Below are positions 8,430 to 16,281 of a stretch of DNA of 64,000 nucleotides, one piece after another. Within the stretch, counting starts at the first letter, position 1; each line of letters begins with the position of its first letter. The stretch spans positions 124,001-188,000 of the forward strand of contig JARUHG010000004.1 of NCBI GenBank assembly GCA_031216755.1. The letters run 5' to 3'. A program made the translations under genes and the position numbers. The DNA comes from Lysobacter arvi (lineage in GTDB: Bacteria > Pseudomonadota > Gammaproteobacteria > Xanthomonadales > Xanthomonadaceae). The notes under the pieces were generated by a model that saw only the letters and a program-made list of their open reading frames with translations, did not search any database and was not told the origin of the DNA.

Positions 8430-9632
8430 TTAGTCCTTCTTGGCCGGTTCCTGACCGGCGGCCTTCGCGGCCTGTCCCTTGGGGGCGCCGCCGGGCGCGC
8501 CGCCAGCCGCATTGGCAGCGGCATCGACGGGCTTGGCCGTGGCGGGCGAGCCCGGCTGGGCACGCTGGACGCCGGACACGATCACCTGGTCGTTCGGTGC
8601 CAGGCCCTGCGTCACGACCCAGTTGCCGCCCTGCTGGCGATCGGCGCGGACGTCCTTGCGCGCGACCTTGCCGTCGGCGCCGACGACCAGCACGTACGCG
8701 CTCTTCGCATCACGCTGCAGGCCGGTCTGCGGGACCAGATATGCGTTCGGCTGCGTGCCGAGCGTCGCCTGCAGGGTCACGAACGTGCCCGGCAACAGGT
8801 TCTTTTCGGAATTCGGGATCAGCGCGCGCAGCGCGATCGCGCCGGTGGTCGGATCGACCACGTCGCCGGAGAAGTCCAGCTTGCCCGGATGCTCGTACGG
8901 CGTGCCGTCCGGCAGGATCACGGTGACCTTCGAATCGCCCGCCAGCTGCTGCGCGCGGCGCACCTGCTCCAGCTCACTCACGCTGAGGGAGAAGTTCACG
9001 TACAGCTGGTCGATCTGGTCGACCGTGGTCAGCAGCGTGGCCGTGCCCTGGCCGACGAGCGCGCCTTCGGTGACCTGCTGCTGGTTCGCGCGGCCGCTGA
9101 TCGGGGCCGTCACGGTCGCGTAGCCCAGGTTGATGCGGGCGTTGGCCAATGCGGCCTCGGCCTGCTTCACCGACGCGCCGGCGCTTCGCTCGGCGGCAAG
9201 CGCGTTGTCCAGGTCGGACTGGGACACGAACCGGTCCGGCGCCAGGCGGCGGGCGCGATCGGCCGCGGCCTTCGCGTTGGCGTAGTTGGCCTGCGCCGAG
9301 GCGAGCGACGCCTGCGCCTGACCAACTTCGGCCTGCAGCGGGGCGGGATCGATCAGGAACAGCACCTGCCCGGCCTTGACGTCGCTGCCTTCCTCATAGA
9401 CCCGGCGCTGCAGCACGCCCGGCACGCGCGCGCGCACGTCGGCGCTGCGGAACGCGGCCAGCCGGCCCACCAGATCCTTCTGCAGCGGCACGTCGCGCGG
9501 CTGCACCTTGACCACGCCGACTTCCGGCGGCGGCATGCCGCCACCCTGCTGGGCTTGATCCTTGCCGCCGCAGGCGGACAGTGCGAGGGCCAACGCGGCG
9601 GCGATCGCCACCGTGCGCGGGTTCTTGACCAT
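8430..9632 (-). CDS. Efflux RND periplasmic adaptor lipoprotein (AcrA/MexA type)
   Basis: 400-residue membrane-fusion protein. From the ATG at 9632 the N-terminus is a lipoprotein signal, MVKNPRTVAIAAALALALSAC, with the lipobox LSAC and acylated Cys21. A further in-frame ATG at 9656 lacks a ribosome site, whereas GGAG sits 11 bases before 9632. Domains in order are a beta-barrel strand, the lipoyl half, an alpha hairpin (LAPDRFVSQSDLDNALAAERSAGASVKQAEAAL), the second lipoyl half (VTAPISGRANQQQVTEG), the beta-barrel and the membrane-proximal domain. The tail is Ala/Pro/Gly-rich. It links the RND pump to an outer-membrane channel. It is the first gene of the two-gene pump operon. Confidence 0.94.
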   Translation of the reverse strand: MVKNPRTVAIAAALALALSACGGKDQAQQGGGMPPPEVGVVKVQPRDVPLQKDLVGRLAAFRSADVRARVPGVLQRRVYEEGSDVKAGQVLFLIDPAPLQAEVGQAQASLASAQANYANAKAAADRARRLAPDRFVSQSDLDNALAAERSAGASVKQAEAALANARINLGYATVTAPISGRANQQQVTEGALVGQGTATLLTTVDQIDQLYVNFSLSVSELEQVRRAQQLAGDSKVTVILPDGTPYEHPGKLDFSGDVVDPTTGAIALRALIPNSEKNLLPGTFVTLQATLGTQPNAYLVPQTGLQRDAKSAYVLVVGADGKVARKDVRADRQQGGNWVVTQGLAPNDQVIVSGVQRAQPGSPATAKPVDAAANAAGGAPGGAPKGQAAKAAGQEPAKKD

Positions 9633-9689
9633 GGGGGAAGACTCCAGTTCCTTCATTACGAGCGTTGACGCCCGGAGGGGTTCTAATTC

Positions 9690-9707
9690 CTATACCGCTC
9701 AGTCTAG
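9690..9707 (-). promoter_or_regulatory. Palindromic operator candidate upstream of RND operon
   Basis: CTATACCGCTCAGTCTAG, an 18-bp near-palindrome (five of six outer bases pair), lies 58-75 bases upstream of the adaptor start. Its position and form resemble the operators of TetR-type efflux repressors. No regulator gene is adjacent. Confidence 0.35.
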
Positions 9708-9754
9708 CATTTCCCGGGAGCGGCCCATCTCCCATTGGTCACGCCTATCGACGA

Positions 9755-10423
9755 TCAGGCCGTTTGGAGCAAAGACTGCAGCTGTGCAGGATCGGGCTTT
9801 TCGCGGAACGGGAGCCGTCCCCAGCACGCCACCGGGAGCCGCTGCTTCAGCAGCTCGAAATTGTCGTCGGCGCGGGCCATTGCAGGATCGATGTCGTTGG
9901 CGATCCAGCCGGCCAGTCGCAAACCGTCGTGTTCTATCGCACGGGCAGTCAGGCGCGCGTGGTTGATGCATCCCAGCCGCAGGCCCACGACCATCACCAC
10001 CGGCAGATCCAGTGCGCGCACCAGGTCGGCCTGGTCGAGGCGGGCCGACAGCGGCGCCGCCCAGCCGCCCACGCCTTCCACCACCACCGCGTCGGCCTGC
10101 GAGGACAGGCGCTCGAACGCGGACACGATGGGCGCAAGGGTAACGCGAATGCCGGCGTCGGCAGCCGCCAGTTCCGGGGCCAGCGGATTGGGCAGCGCGA
10201 ACGGATTGACGTCCGCGTAGTCGGGGCGGGGATCGCTCGCCGCCTGCAGCGCCAGGGCGTCCTCGTTGCGCCATCCGTCGGGCGTCGATTCGCACCCGCT
10301 CGCCAGCGGCTTCATGCCCACCGCCCGCAGTCCGCGCGCGCGCAAGGCGTGCAGCAAGGTCGCGCTGGCCAGCGATTTGCCGATGCCCGTGTCGGTGCCC
10401 GTGACGAACCAGCCGCGGCTCAT
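9755..10423 (-). CDS. bioD: Dethiobiotin synthetase
   Basis: 222-residue ATP-dependent enzyme that closes the ureido ring on 7,8-diaminopelargonate to give dethiobiotin, the penultimate step of biotin synthesis. The P-loop is GTDTGIGKS at residues 8-16. The substrate-binding KPLASGC follows at about 38-44, and the second nucleotide motif VVEGVGGWAAPL lies near residue 110. Length fits the family. It stands apart from bioF/A/B, which are not in this window. It is divergent from msrC with about 80 bases between the starts. Confidence 0.93.
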   Translation of the reverse strand: MSRGWFVTGTDTGIGKSLASATLLHALRARGLRAVGMKPLASGCESTPDGWRNEDALALQAASDPRPDYADVNPFALPNPLAPELAAADAGIRVTLAPIVSAFERLSSQADAVVVEGVGGWAAPLSARLDQADLVRALDLPVVMVVGLRLGCINHARLTARAIEHDGLRLAGWIANDIDPAMARADDNFELLKQRLPVACWGRLPFREKPDPAQLQSLLQTA

Positions 10424-10504
10424 GGCAACTCCCGGTTGCGACGACGGGGATCGGCCCCATCTACACTGGCATCTGAGGCACCATGCGGCGGAAAAGAGGC
10501 ACTC

Positions 10505-10990
10505 ATGTTCACCAGCGCAAGTCTAAGCGGCAGCAAGCCGGAACAGTACGAACAGCTGCTTGCGCAGGCCCGGGCGCTGGTGCACGGCGAGCGCGATCGC
10601 ATCGCCAATGCCGCCAACCTCTCGGCGCTGGTCTATCACGGGCTGCCGCAGCTCAACTGGGTGGGATTCTATTTCTTCGACGGCACCGAACTGGTCGTCG
10701 GTCCGTTCCAGGGCCTGCCGGCCTGCGTGCGCATCCCCCTCGACAAGGGCGTGTGCGGCGCCGCGGCCTCCAGCCGCCAGACCCAGCGCATCGCCGACGT
10801 GCATGCCTTCCCGGGCCACATCGCCTGCGACTCGGCGTCCAACTCCGAGCTCGTCGTCCCGCTGGTCTCGTCCAAGGGCGAGCTGATCGGCGTTTTCGAC
10901 CTCGACAGTCCGGTTCAGGATCGTTTCGACGTTGAAGATCAGCACGGCCTTGAAGCGATCGCGCGGGCTTTCGTGGAGTCACTGGAATGA
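10505..10990 (+). CDS. msrC: Free methionine-(R)-sulfoxide reductase (GAF domain)
   Basis: 161-residue single GAF-domain enzyme (fRMsr) that reduces free Met-(R)-sulfoxide using thioredoxin. The three conserved cysteines of the family are in place: Cys74 (LPACVRI), Cys84 (KGVCGAA) and Cys108 (GHIACDS). NWVGFYFFDG and the acidic SELVVPL and LIGVFDLDSP segments are typical. A GAGG ribosome site precedes the ATG at 10505. A TACACT -10-like box is at 10462-10467. The stop overlaps the next gene in ATGA, coupling the two. Confidence 0.93.
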   Translation: MFTSASLSGSKPEQYEQLLAQARALVHGERDRIANAANLSALVYHGLPQLNWVGFYFFDGTELVVGPFQGLPACVRIPLDKGVCGAAASSRQTQRIADVHAFPGHIACDSASNSELVVPLVSSKGELIGVFDLDSPVQDRFDVEDQHGLEAIARAFVESLE

Positions 10991-11382
10991 CGACGGACAG
11001 GCCCGACCCGAAGCAGGCCGACAAGCTGCGCAACATCGGCCCCAAGTCCGCCGCCTGGCTGCGCCAGGTCGGGCTGCGCACGCGCGAGGACCTCGCCGCC
11101 GCCGGCACGGTGGAAGCCTTCATGCGCGTCAAGCGCGCGGGCTTCAAGCCGACGCTGAACCTGCTCTACGCCATCGAAGGCGCGCTGCAGGACTGCCACT
11201 GGCAGGAGATCTCCGACGAGCGCCGCAGCGAATTGGTCCTCGCCGCCGACGCCGCCACCGCGCTGCTGCCTCCGCCGCGCTACAAGCCCGCCGCAGCGCC
11301 CGTCACGACCACGCAGATGGCCCGCGAGGACGAGAGCCTCGCCATGCCGACGCTGTTCGACGAACCGGCCGATCGCGACTGA
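10987..11382 (+). CDS. TfoX C-terminal domain protein
   Basis: 131-residue protein built almost entirely of the TfoX/Sxy C-terminal domain (about residues 8-85: ADKLRNIGPKSAAWLRQVGL, then a helix-hairpin-helix-like fold with LLYAIEGALQDCHWQEIS). TfoX itself activates competence genes, but stand-alone C-terminal domain proteins of this size have no proven role; the N-terminal domain is absent here. The C-terminal 45 residues are Pro/Ala-rich and not recognisable. It overlaps msrC by four bases, so the two are co-expressed. A competence role would be guesswork. Confidence 0.8.
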   Translation: MTTDRPDPKQADKLRNIGPKSAAWLRQVGLRTREDLAAAGTVEAFMRVKRAGFKPTLNLLYAIEGALQDCHWQEISDERRSELVLAADAATALLPPPRYKPAAAPVTTTQMAREDESLAMPTLFDEPADRD

Positions 11383-11941
11383 GCTGCGGCCTTACTCCTT
11401 CCCGCGAGCGGGAGAGGGTGAGCCGGAAGCCGGCCTTCCTTCGCCACGATGGCGGCATCGACGTCGATCGACGCCGACGCGCCCTGCCCTACCCCAACCT
11501 TTTCCGCGATCGGCACAGGGCTCGGCGATGCCCGACATGCGCGCCCGAGAAAATGCCGTAGACTTCGCCCCGCTTCGAGGTGACCCGGCGGCGTTCCCGC
11601 CCACGGGTTGAAACGGGAAGCCGGTGACGCCGCGCGCGGCCATTCCGGCACTGCCCCCGCAACGGTAAGCGAAGGCGGATCCATCGGATCCGGGCTCGGC
11701 ACACTGCCACTGTGCGCACGCACGGGAAGGCGCCGCAGCCGGAGGACATCGTCCTGCCTCGCAAGTCCGGAGACCGGCCTCGTCGCACGGACCGCCTGGA
11801 AACAGGCCGGCCCACCACTGGTTGCGATGCGGAGGGCGTCGCGGCGGCGACGTCGGCGCGTCCGCGCCCCGGCTTGCGGCCTCGATTCTCCCGGCAACCG
11901 TTCCCTTTGCCGTTGGCGCGCAGTCGCGCCGGAGACCCGCG
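11383..11941 (+). other. Intergenic region holding the btuB riboswitch leader
   Basis: 559 bases without a gene. The first part has a small CCCGC-GA-GCGGG hairpin (11401-11412). From about 11576 it is the cobalamin riboswitch. From about 11790 to 11941 comes the btuB leader with a GCCTG-GAAA-CAGGC hairpin (11793-11806). CGGAGA lies before the btuB ATG. Confidence 0.6.
11576..11790 (+). promoter_or_regulatory. Cobalamin riboswitch
   Basis: Conserved blocks of the adenosylcobalamin aptamer occur in the right order. They are GGGTTGAAACGGGAAGCCGGTG (11605-11626), CACTGCCCCCGCAACGGTAAG (11649-11669, the B12 box core) and GCAAGTCCGGAGACCGGCC (11761-11779). The element lies about 150 bases upstream of btuB and is expected to lower its expression when cobalamin is plentiful. 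Outer boundaries are approximate. Confidence 0.93.
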
Positions 11942-13813
11942 ATGTCCTTCCGCAGCACCTTCCACGTCCAAGCGCTCGCCCTGGCCTGCGCGTCCATCCT
12001 GCCCGCGATCGCGAACGCCGCGCCGCAGGCCACCGACCTGGACGAAGTCGTCGTCACCGCCAACCGCACCGCCGTCACGGTGAACGACGCGCTCGCGCCG
12101 GTCGAAGTGATCGATGCCGAGCAGATCCGCCGCAGCCAAGCGCGTTCGCTGCCCGACCTGCTGCGCGGTCGCGCCGGCATCTCGCTGTCCAACCAGGGCG
12201 GCGCGGGCAAGCTCACCACGCTGTTCCTGCGCGGTGCCGAATCCGATCACGTGCTCGTGCTCGTCGACGGGATCCGCATCGGATCGGCCACCTCGGGCCT
12301 TGCCTCGTTGCAGGATCTGCCGGTGGACCTGATCGACCGCGTGGAGATCGTGCGTGGCCCGCGTTCGAGCCTCTACGGCGCCGACGCCATCGGCGGCGTG
12401 ATCCAGGTGTTCACGCGCCGCGACCGCGAAGGCTTCGCGCCGCGCGTCACCGTCGGCGGCGGCTCCAACGGTCTGAACGAGTTCGCCACCGGCTTCGGTG
12501 GCCGCAGCGGTCGCGCGTGGTTCGGCGCGGACTACGCCTACAGCCACACGCAGGGCATCGACGCCTGCAGCGGCTACCTGGACCCGGTGACCTTCGACGG
12601 CGCCGGCTGCTTCATCGCGCCGGACTCGCAGCCCGACCGCGACGGCTACACGCGCGATTCGCTGTCGGTCCGCGCCGGCATCGACTTCAACGAGCAGTGG
12701 AGCCTCGAAGGCCATGGCCTGCGCAACGAGGGCGACAACGAGTTCGACGGCGACTTCACCGACCGCGCGAAGACGGTGCAGCAGGTCGTCGGCGGCAAGC
12801 TGCGCTGGCATCCGAACGACCGCGTCGACCTGCACCTCACCGCGGGCCGCAACATCGACGCCTCCGACAACTACCTCGGCGATACGTACCTCGACTACTT
12901 CAGCACCTATCGCGACAGCGCGACGCTGCAGGGCGATTTCGGCCTCGCCGAGAAGCACCTGCTCAGCGTCGGCCTGGACTGGCTCGACGACAGCGTGAGC
13001 AGCACGACCGAGTACGACGCGGTGTCGCGCGACAACAAGGCGGCCTTCGTGCAGTACCAGGGGCGCGTGGGCGCGCAGTCGCTGGAAGCCAGCGTGCGTC
13101 GCGACGACAACGAGCAGTTCGGCGGCCACACCACCGGCAGCGCCGCGTGGGGCATCGAGTTCGCGCAGAACTGGCGCGTGACCGCCGGTTACGGCAGCGC
13201 GTTCAAGGCGCCAACGTTCAACGAGCTGTATTACCCGTTCTTCGGGAACGCCGACCTGCGTCCGGAAGAGTCCGAAACGTGGGAACTCGGCATCGCGTGG
13301 CGCGGCGATTCGTACAACGTGCGCTTGGATACCTTCAGCACGGACGTCGACGACCTGATCGCCTTCGACGCCGCGCTCGGCCTGCCGGGCAACGTCGAAC
13401 GCGCGCGCATGCGCGGCGCCGAGCTCGGCGTGGACACGACCGTCGCCGACTGGACCATCAACGGCGCCATCAGCTATCTGGATACCGAGAACCGCAGCGG
13501 CTTCTATGAAGGCAACGACCTCGCCCGCCGCGCGAAGAACAGCGCGCGCGTCGACGTGGACCGCGCGTTCGGCAAGTTCCGTTTCGGCGTCACTGCCGTC
13601 GGCGAAGGCTCGCGGTTCGACGACGTCGCCAATACGCGCCGCCTGGGTGGCTATGGCACGCTGGATCTGCGCGCGGAGTACGCGATCACCTCGTCGCTGA
13701 CGGTGCAGGCCCGCGTGGCGAACGTGTTCGACCGCGAGTACGAAACGGTCGCGTTCTACAACCAGGCTGGACGGGAGTGGTTCCTCACGCTCCGCTACGC
13801 CCCGGTGAACTGA
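11942..13813 (+). CDS. btuB: TonB-dependent vitamin B12 receptor
   Basis: 623-residue outer-membrane transporter. It has a signal peptide ending at about ANA-AP. The TonB box region DEVVVTANR is near residue 36. The plug domain carries SLPDLLRGRAGISL, TLFLRGAESDHVLVLVDGIRI and VEIVRGPRSSLYGADAIGGVIQV. A 22-strand barrel follows. SDHVLVLVDGIRIGSAT is characteristic of BtuB. The length (E. coli BtuB is 614) and the cobalamin riboswitch in front support the substrate. The ATG at 11942 is chosen over an in-frame ATG at 11822 because only it starts with the signal peptide. The C-terminus (FLTLRYAPVN) does not end in an aromatic residue, which is slightly atypical. Confidence 0.95.
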   Translation: MSFRSTFHVQALALACASILPAIANAAPQATDLDEVVVTANRTAVTVNDALAPVEVIDAEQIRRSQARSLPDLLRGRAGISLSNQGGAGKLTTLFLRGAESDHVLVLVDGIRIGSATSGLASLQDLPVDLIDRVEIVRGPRSSLYGADAIGGVIQVFTRRDREGFAPRVTVGGGSNGLNEFATGFGGRSGRAWFGADYAYSHTQGIDACSGYLDPVTFDGAGCFIAPDSQPDRDGYTRDSLSVRAGIDFNEQWSLEGHGLRNEGDNEFDGDFTDRAKTVQQVVGGKLRWHPNDRVDLHLTAGRNIDASDNYLGDTYLDYFSTYRDSATLQGDFGLAEKHLLSVGLDWLDDSVSSTTEYDAVSRDNKAAFVQYQGRVGAQSLEASVRRDDNEQFGGHTTGSAAWGIEFAQNWRVTAGYGSAFKAPTFNELYYPFFGNADLRPEESETWELGIAWRGDSYNVRLDTFSTDVDDLIAFDAALGLPGNVERARMRGAELGVDTTVADWTINGAISYLDTENRSGFYEGNDLARRAKNSARVDVDRAFGKFRFGVTAVGEGSRFDDVANTRRLGGYGTLDLRAEYAITSSLTVQARVANVFDREYETVAFYNQAGREWFLTLRYAPVN

Positions 13814-13821
13814 GGCGCCGC

Positions 13822-13851
13822 GATGAACCCCTCCGCGCGGAGGGGTTCATC
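13822..13851 (+). terminator. Palindromic hairpin after btuB
   Basis: A perfect 30-base palindrome, GATGAACCCCTCC-GCGC-GGAGGGGTTCATC, begins nine bases after the btuB stop. The stem is 13 bp. It lacks a clear T tract, so it may block or stabilise the 3' end more than terminate. Confidence 0.55.
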
Positions 13852-13913
13852 CCGCCACATCGCGCTCACGAGCGCGTGGCGATCCTAGGCCTCCATCACC
13901 ACGCGCGCGCGAC

Positions 13914-14459
13914 GTGAAAGGCCACGCCCTCCTCATCATCGACATGATCAACGCCCTGGATTTTCCGGATGGCGACAAACTGCTGGACACCGCGTTGCCG
14001 GCCGCGCGCGCCATCGCGCGCCTGAAGAAGCGGCTGAAACCGGTCGGCGTGCCGACGATCTACGTCAACGACAATTACGGGCAGTGGCGATCGGATTTCA
14101 AACAGGTCGTCGCGCGTTGCGCCGCGCCGGATTCGCTCGGCGCGCCGCTGGTGAAGCTGCTCCATCCGGAAGACGACGATTACTTCGTCCTCAAGCCCGA
14201 ACGCAGCGGCTTCCGCGACACGCCCTTGCGCATGCTGCTGGGCAAGCTCGGCGCGAAGCGACTGATCCTCACCGGCGTCGCGCTGGACGTGTGCGTGTTC
14301 GCCACGGCGACCGATGCCGACATGCACGGATTCGAGCTGTACGTGCCGTCCGATTGCGTGGCCTCCGAGACGCCGGGGCGACGCGCGGCTTCGCTGAAGT
14401 TGCTGCGCGATTCGCTCCAGGCGGATACGCGGGCGTCGCGATCGATCACGCTGCGCTGA
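13914..14459 (+). CDS. Isochorismatase-fold cysteine hydrolase
   Basis: 181-residue member of the isochorismatase-like hydrolase superfamily. The catalytic triad fits Asp10 (LLIIDMINA), Lys94 (FVLKPERSGF) and Cys127 in GVALDVCVFATA, where the preceding Ala-Leu is at the usual cis-peptide site. The Lys-Arg-Ser-x-F segment is a common feature of nicotinamidase-like and amidase members. Translation begins at GTG (13914). There is no better ATG. The gene converges with and overlaps the end of the next minus-strand gene by 14 bases (14446-14459). The substrate is not predictable; nicotinamidase proper is unlikely because the metal-binding DxH set is not evident. Confidence 0.82.
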   Translation: MKGHALLIIDMINALDFPDGDKLLDTALPAARAIARLKKRLKPVGVPTIYVNDNYGQWRSDFKQVVARCAAPDSLGAPLVKLLHPEDDDYFVLKPERSGFRDTPLRMLLGKLGAKRLILTGVALDVCVFATATDADMHGFELYVPSDCVASETPGRRAASLKLLRDSLQADTRASRSITLR

Positions 14460-16281
14460 CGCGGCGACCCACGCGGGACCGCTCGAACCACCACAGCGCC
14501 GCGCTCGCGACCAGCCACGCCAGCCACCACGGCCAACGCTCACCCGGACGACGCGGCGCCTGCGAGGCGGTTGCATCGGTAGCGGCATGCGACGAGGCGG
14601 CCAGCCGCCACGTCGCATCGCGCATCGCCTGGACCCGCAGCGCCGGCGCGGCGTCCCGCGCGCGCACGAAGAACGCCTGCTCGCGATCGCCCGAACGCAG
14701 GCGATGCCAACCGCCCGCACGCGGCCAGAACGCCGCGCATCCGCGTGCCGCCGGGTCGCGCATGAGCGCGTGCACGGTGCCGCCCGGCGCGACCACCGAT
14801 GCGCCGTCCTGCACGCCACGCAGCGACATGCGCTGACCTTCCCAGGCGTCGGCGTCGATATCGAACGAAGCCCGCGAACGCGCGCGCGACAGCATCGCGA
14901 GTGCGTCGCTCCACAGCTGCGCATGGCGGTCGTCGCGACCGGCTAGCACGAGCCGGAACGTGTCGGTGAGCACCCAGACGCCCACGCGGCCGCGCCCGTG
15001 CGCGCGCCAGAGGCCCAGTGTCGCGCCGTTCGCATCGCGCAACAGCGGCACGCCGTCGGACGCACCGATCTTCGCGTCGCGGCGCGTGAGATCCGGCAGT
15101 TCCGCGGGCGGCTCCTCATGGGAACGCGGCGCGTCCTGCGTGCCCGGCCCCAGGCGTGCGCGTTCGGCGGCATCGTCGCGTGCGCCCTGTGCGAGCTTCA
15201 CCGCTCTCGACTCACGACCGCCATCGACGGCAAACCCCAGTGCGCGCAGGCGCGAACGTTCGTTCGACGACAACGCACCCGTGACGCGCACCAGCAGGCC
15301 GAGCCCATCGCGCACCGCCGCGTCAAGCGCGCCGCGCTGCGCATCGCCCAACGATGACCACGCGCGTTCGTCGAGGATCGCCATGTCGAACCGCGCAAGC
15401 GTGGCGGCGTCGATCGCGATCGGCGCATCGCCCAGTTGCACACCGCCGCCGACCGCCATCTGCGTCTGCGCCGGCATGCCTGCGTCTTCCAGCCAGCGGC
15501 GCAGGTACTTCACTTCCGGGTTCGGTGCGCCGGCGATCACCAGCACGCGCGGCGGCGTTTGCGGTTCGACCTGCACCGGCGCGTCCACCTCCTCGACCAG
15601 GCGCTGGTGCGCGTCGAGCACGCGAACGCGGAACATCGCGCTGCCTTCGCCGCGCGCCGTGGCGCTGAGGACGAAACGGCCATCGCGTCCCGGCGTGGTT
15701 CGATCGACACGGCGCCGCGCGGGATCGAACAGCTCCACGGCGCCGCCGTCCACACCGCCGACGCGACCGGCCACGTTGAATTCGTCGCCGGCTGCGACCT
15801 GCGCCTGCGTGTGCAGTTCGACCAGTCCGCGCGGCGCGGCCGACGGTGCGAACTCGACGGCCACGCCCGAGACCGCTTCGCGATCCCGCGCGTCGAGTCC
15901 CTCACCGATGACGCGCACGCGCTGCGTGCCGGGATGGCGTCGCAGCGCCGTCGCAAGATCCGGCGCGCGTTCCACGTCCGGCCACATGGGCGCTTCCGGA
16001 AGCGCGATCAACGCGTTGCCGGCCGCGGCCTGCGTGCGCTGTGCACCGGACGTGGCGACGACCAGCGTGCCGGCACGACCAGGCACCGTTGGCGGCCAGA
16101 GCGCGAAGTACAGCAGCGCCGCGCACAACGGCTGCGCGATGAGCAGCGTCGCGACGCGCGCTCCATGCGAGCGCTGCGATGGCTCCGCGCGCAACCGCCA
16201 GGCGATGAGTCGCGCGACCGCGATCGCCGTGGCGAGCGCCAGGACCCAGGCCGTCGTCGCCGGCGTGATCCACGGCGTCAT
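14446..16281 (-). CDS. Membrane protein of MoxR locus with GATase-like segment
   Basis: 611-residue protein with two N-terminal membrane helices (about residues 9-27 and 44-62) and one at the C-terminus (WWLAWLVASAALWWF). The intervening large domain is presumably periplasmic. A beta-sandwich-like region (about 165-245) is followed by a Rossmann-like, class I glutamine-amidotransferase-like segment (PRVLVIAGAPNPEVKYLRRW, then AILDERAW and a GLGLLVRVTGAL strand). The catalytic Cys of amidotransferases is not seen, so it is probably a non-enzymatic scaffold. It is the last gene of the tldD-moxR series and overlaps the preceding gene by four bases. No named family is certain. Confidence 0.65.
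   Translation of the reverse strand: MTPWITPATTAWVLALATAIAVARLIAWRLRAEPSQRSHGARVATLLIAQPLCAALLYFALWPPTVPGRAGTLVVATSGAQRTQAAAGNALIALPEAPMWPDVERAPDLATALRRHPGTQRVRVIGEGLDARDREAVSGVAVEFAPSAAPRGLVELHTQAQVAAGDEFNVAGRVGGVDGGAVELFDPARRRVDRTTPGRDGRFVLSATARGEGSAMFRVRVLDAHQRLVEEVDAPVQVEPQTPPRVLVIAGAPNPEVKYLRRWLEDAGMPAQTQMAVGGGVQLGDAPIAIDAATLARFDMAILDERAWSSLGDAQRGALDAAVRDGLGLLVRVTGALSSNERSRLRALGFAVDGGRESRAVKLAQGARDDAAERARLGPGTQDAPRSHEEPPAELPDLTRRDAKIGASDGVPLLRDANGATLGLWRAHGRGRVGVWVLTDTFRLVLAGRDDRHAQLWSDALAMLSRARSRASFDIDADAWEGQRMSLRGVQDGASVVAPGGTVHALMRDPAARGCAAFWPRAGGWHRLRSGDREQAFFVRARDAAPALRVQAMRDATWRLAASSHAATDATASQAPRRPGERWPWWLAWLVASAALWWFERSRVGRRVSAA

Noticed and set aside
5247-9668. A 1473-codon open frame on the plus strand opposite the RND pump and adaptor genes
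   Set aside because: It mirrors two certain genes in a high-GC genome where stop codons are rare in the complementary frame. Its translation is Arg/Gly/His-rich without any domain.
13914-14459. Nicotinamidase (pncA)
   Set aside because: The fold and catalytic triad fit, but the metal-binding DxHxxH set of nicotinamidases is not seen, so only the general hydrolase call is kept.
14446-16281. Active glutamine amidotransferase
   Set aside because: The Rossmann-like segment is present but I see no nucleophile Cys elbow or His-Glu pair, so enzymatic activity is not supported.
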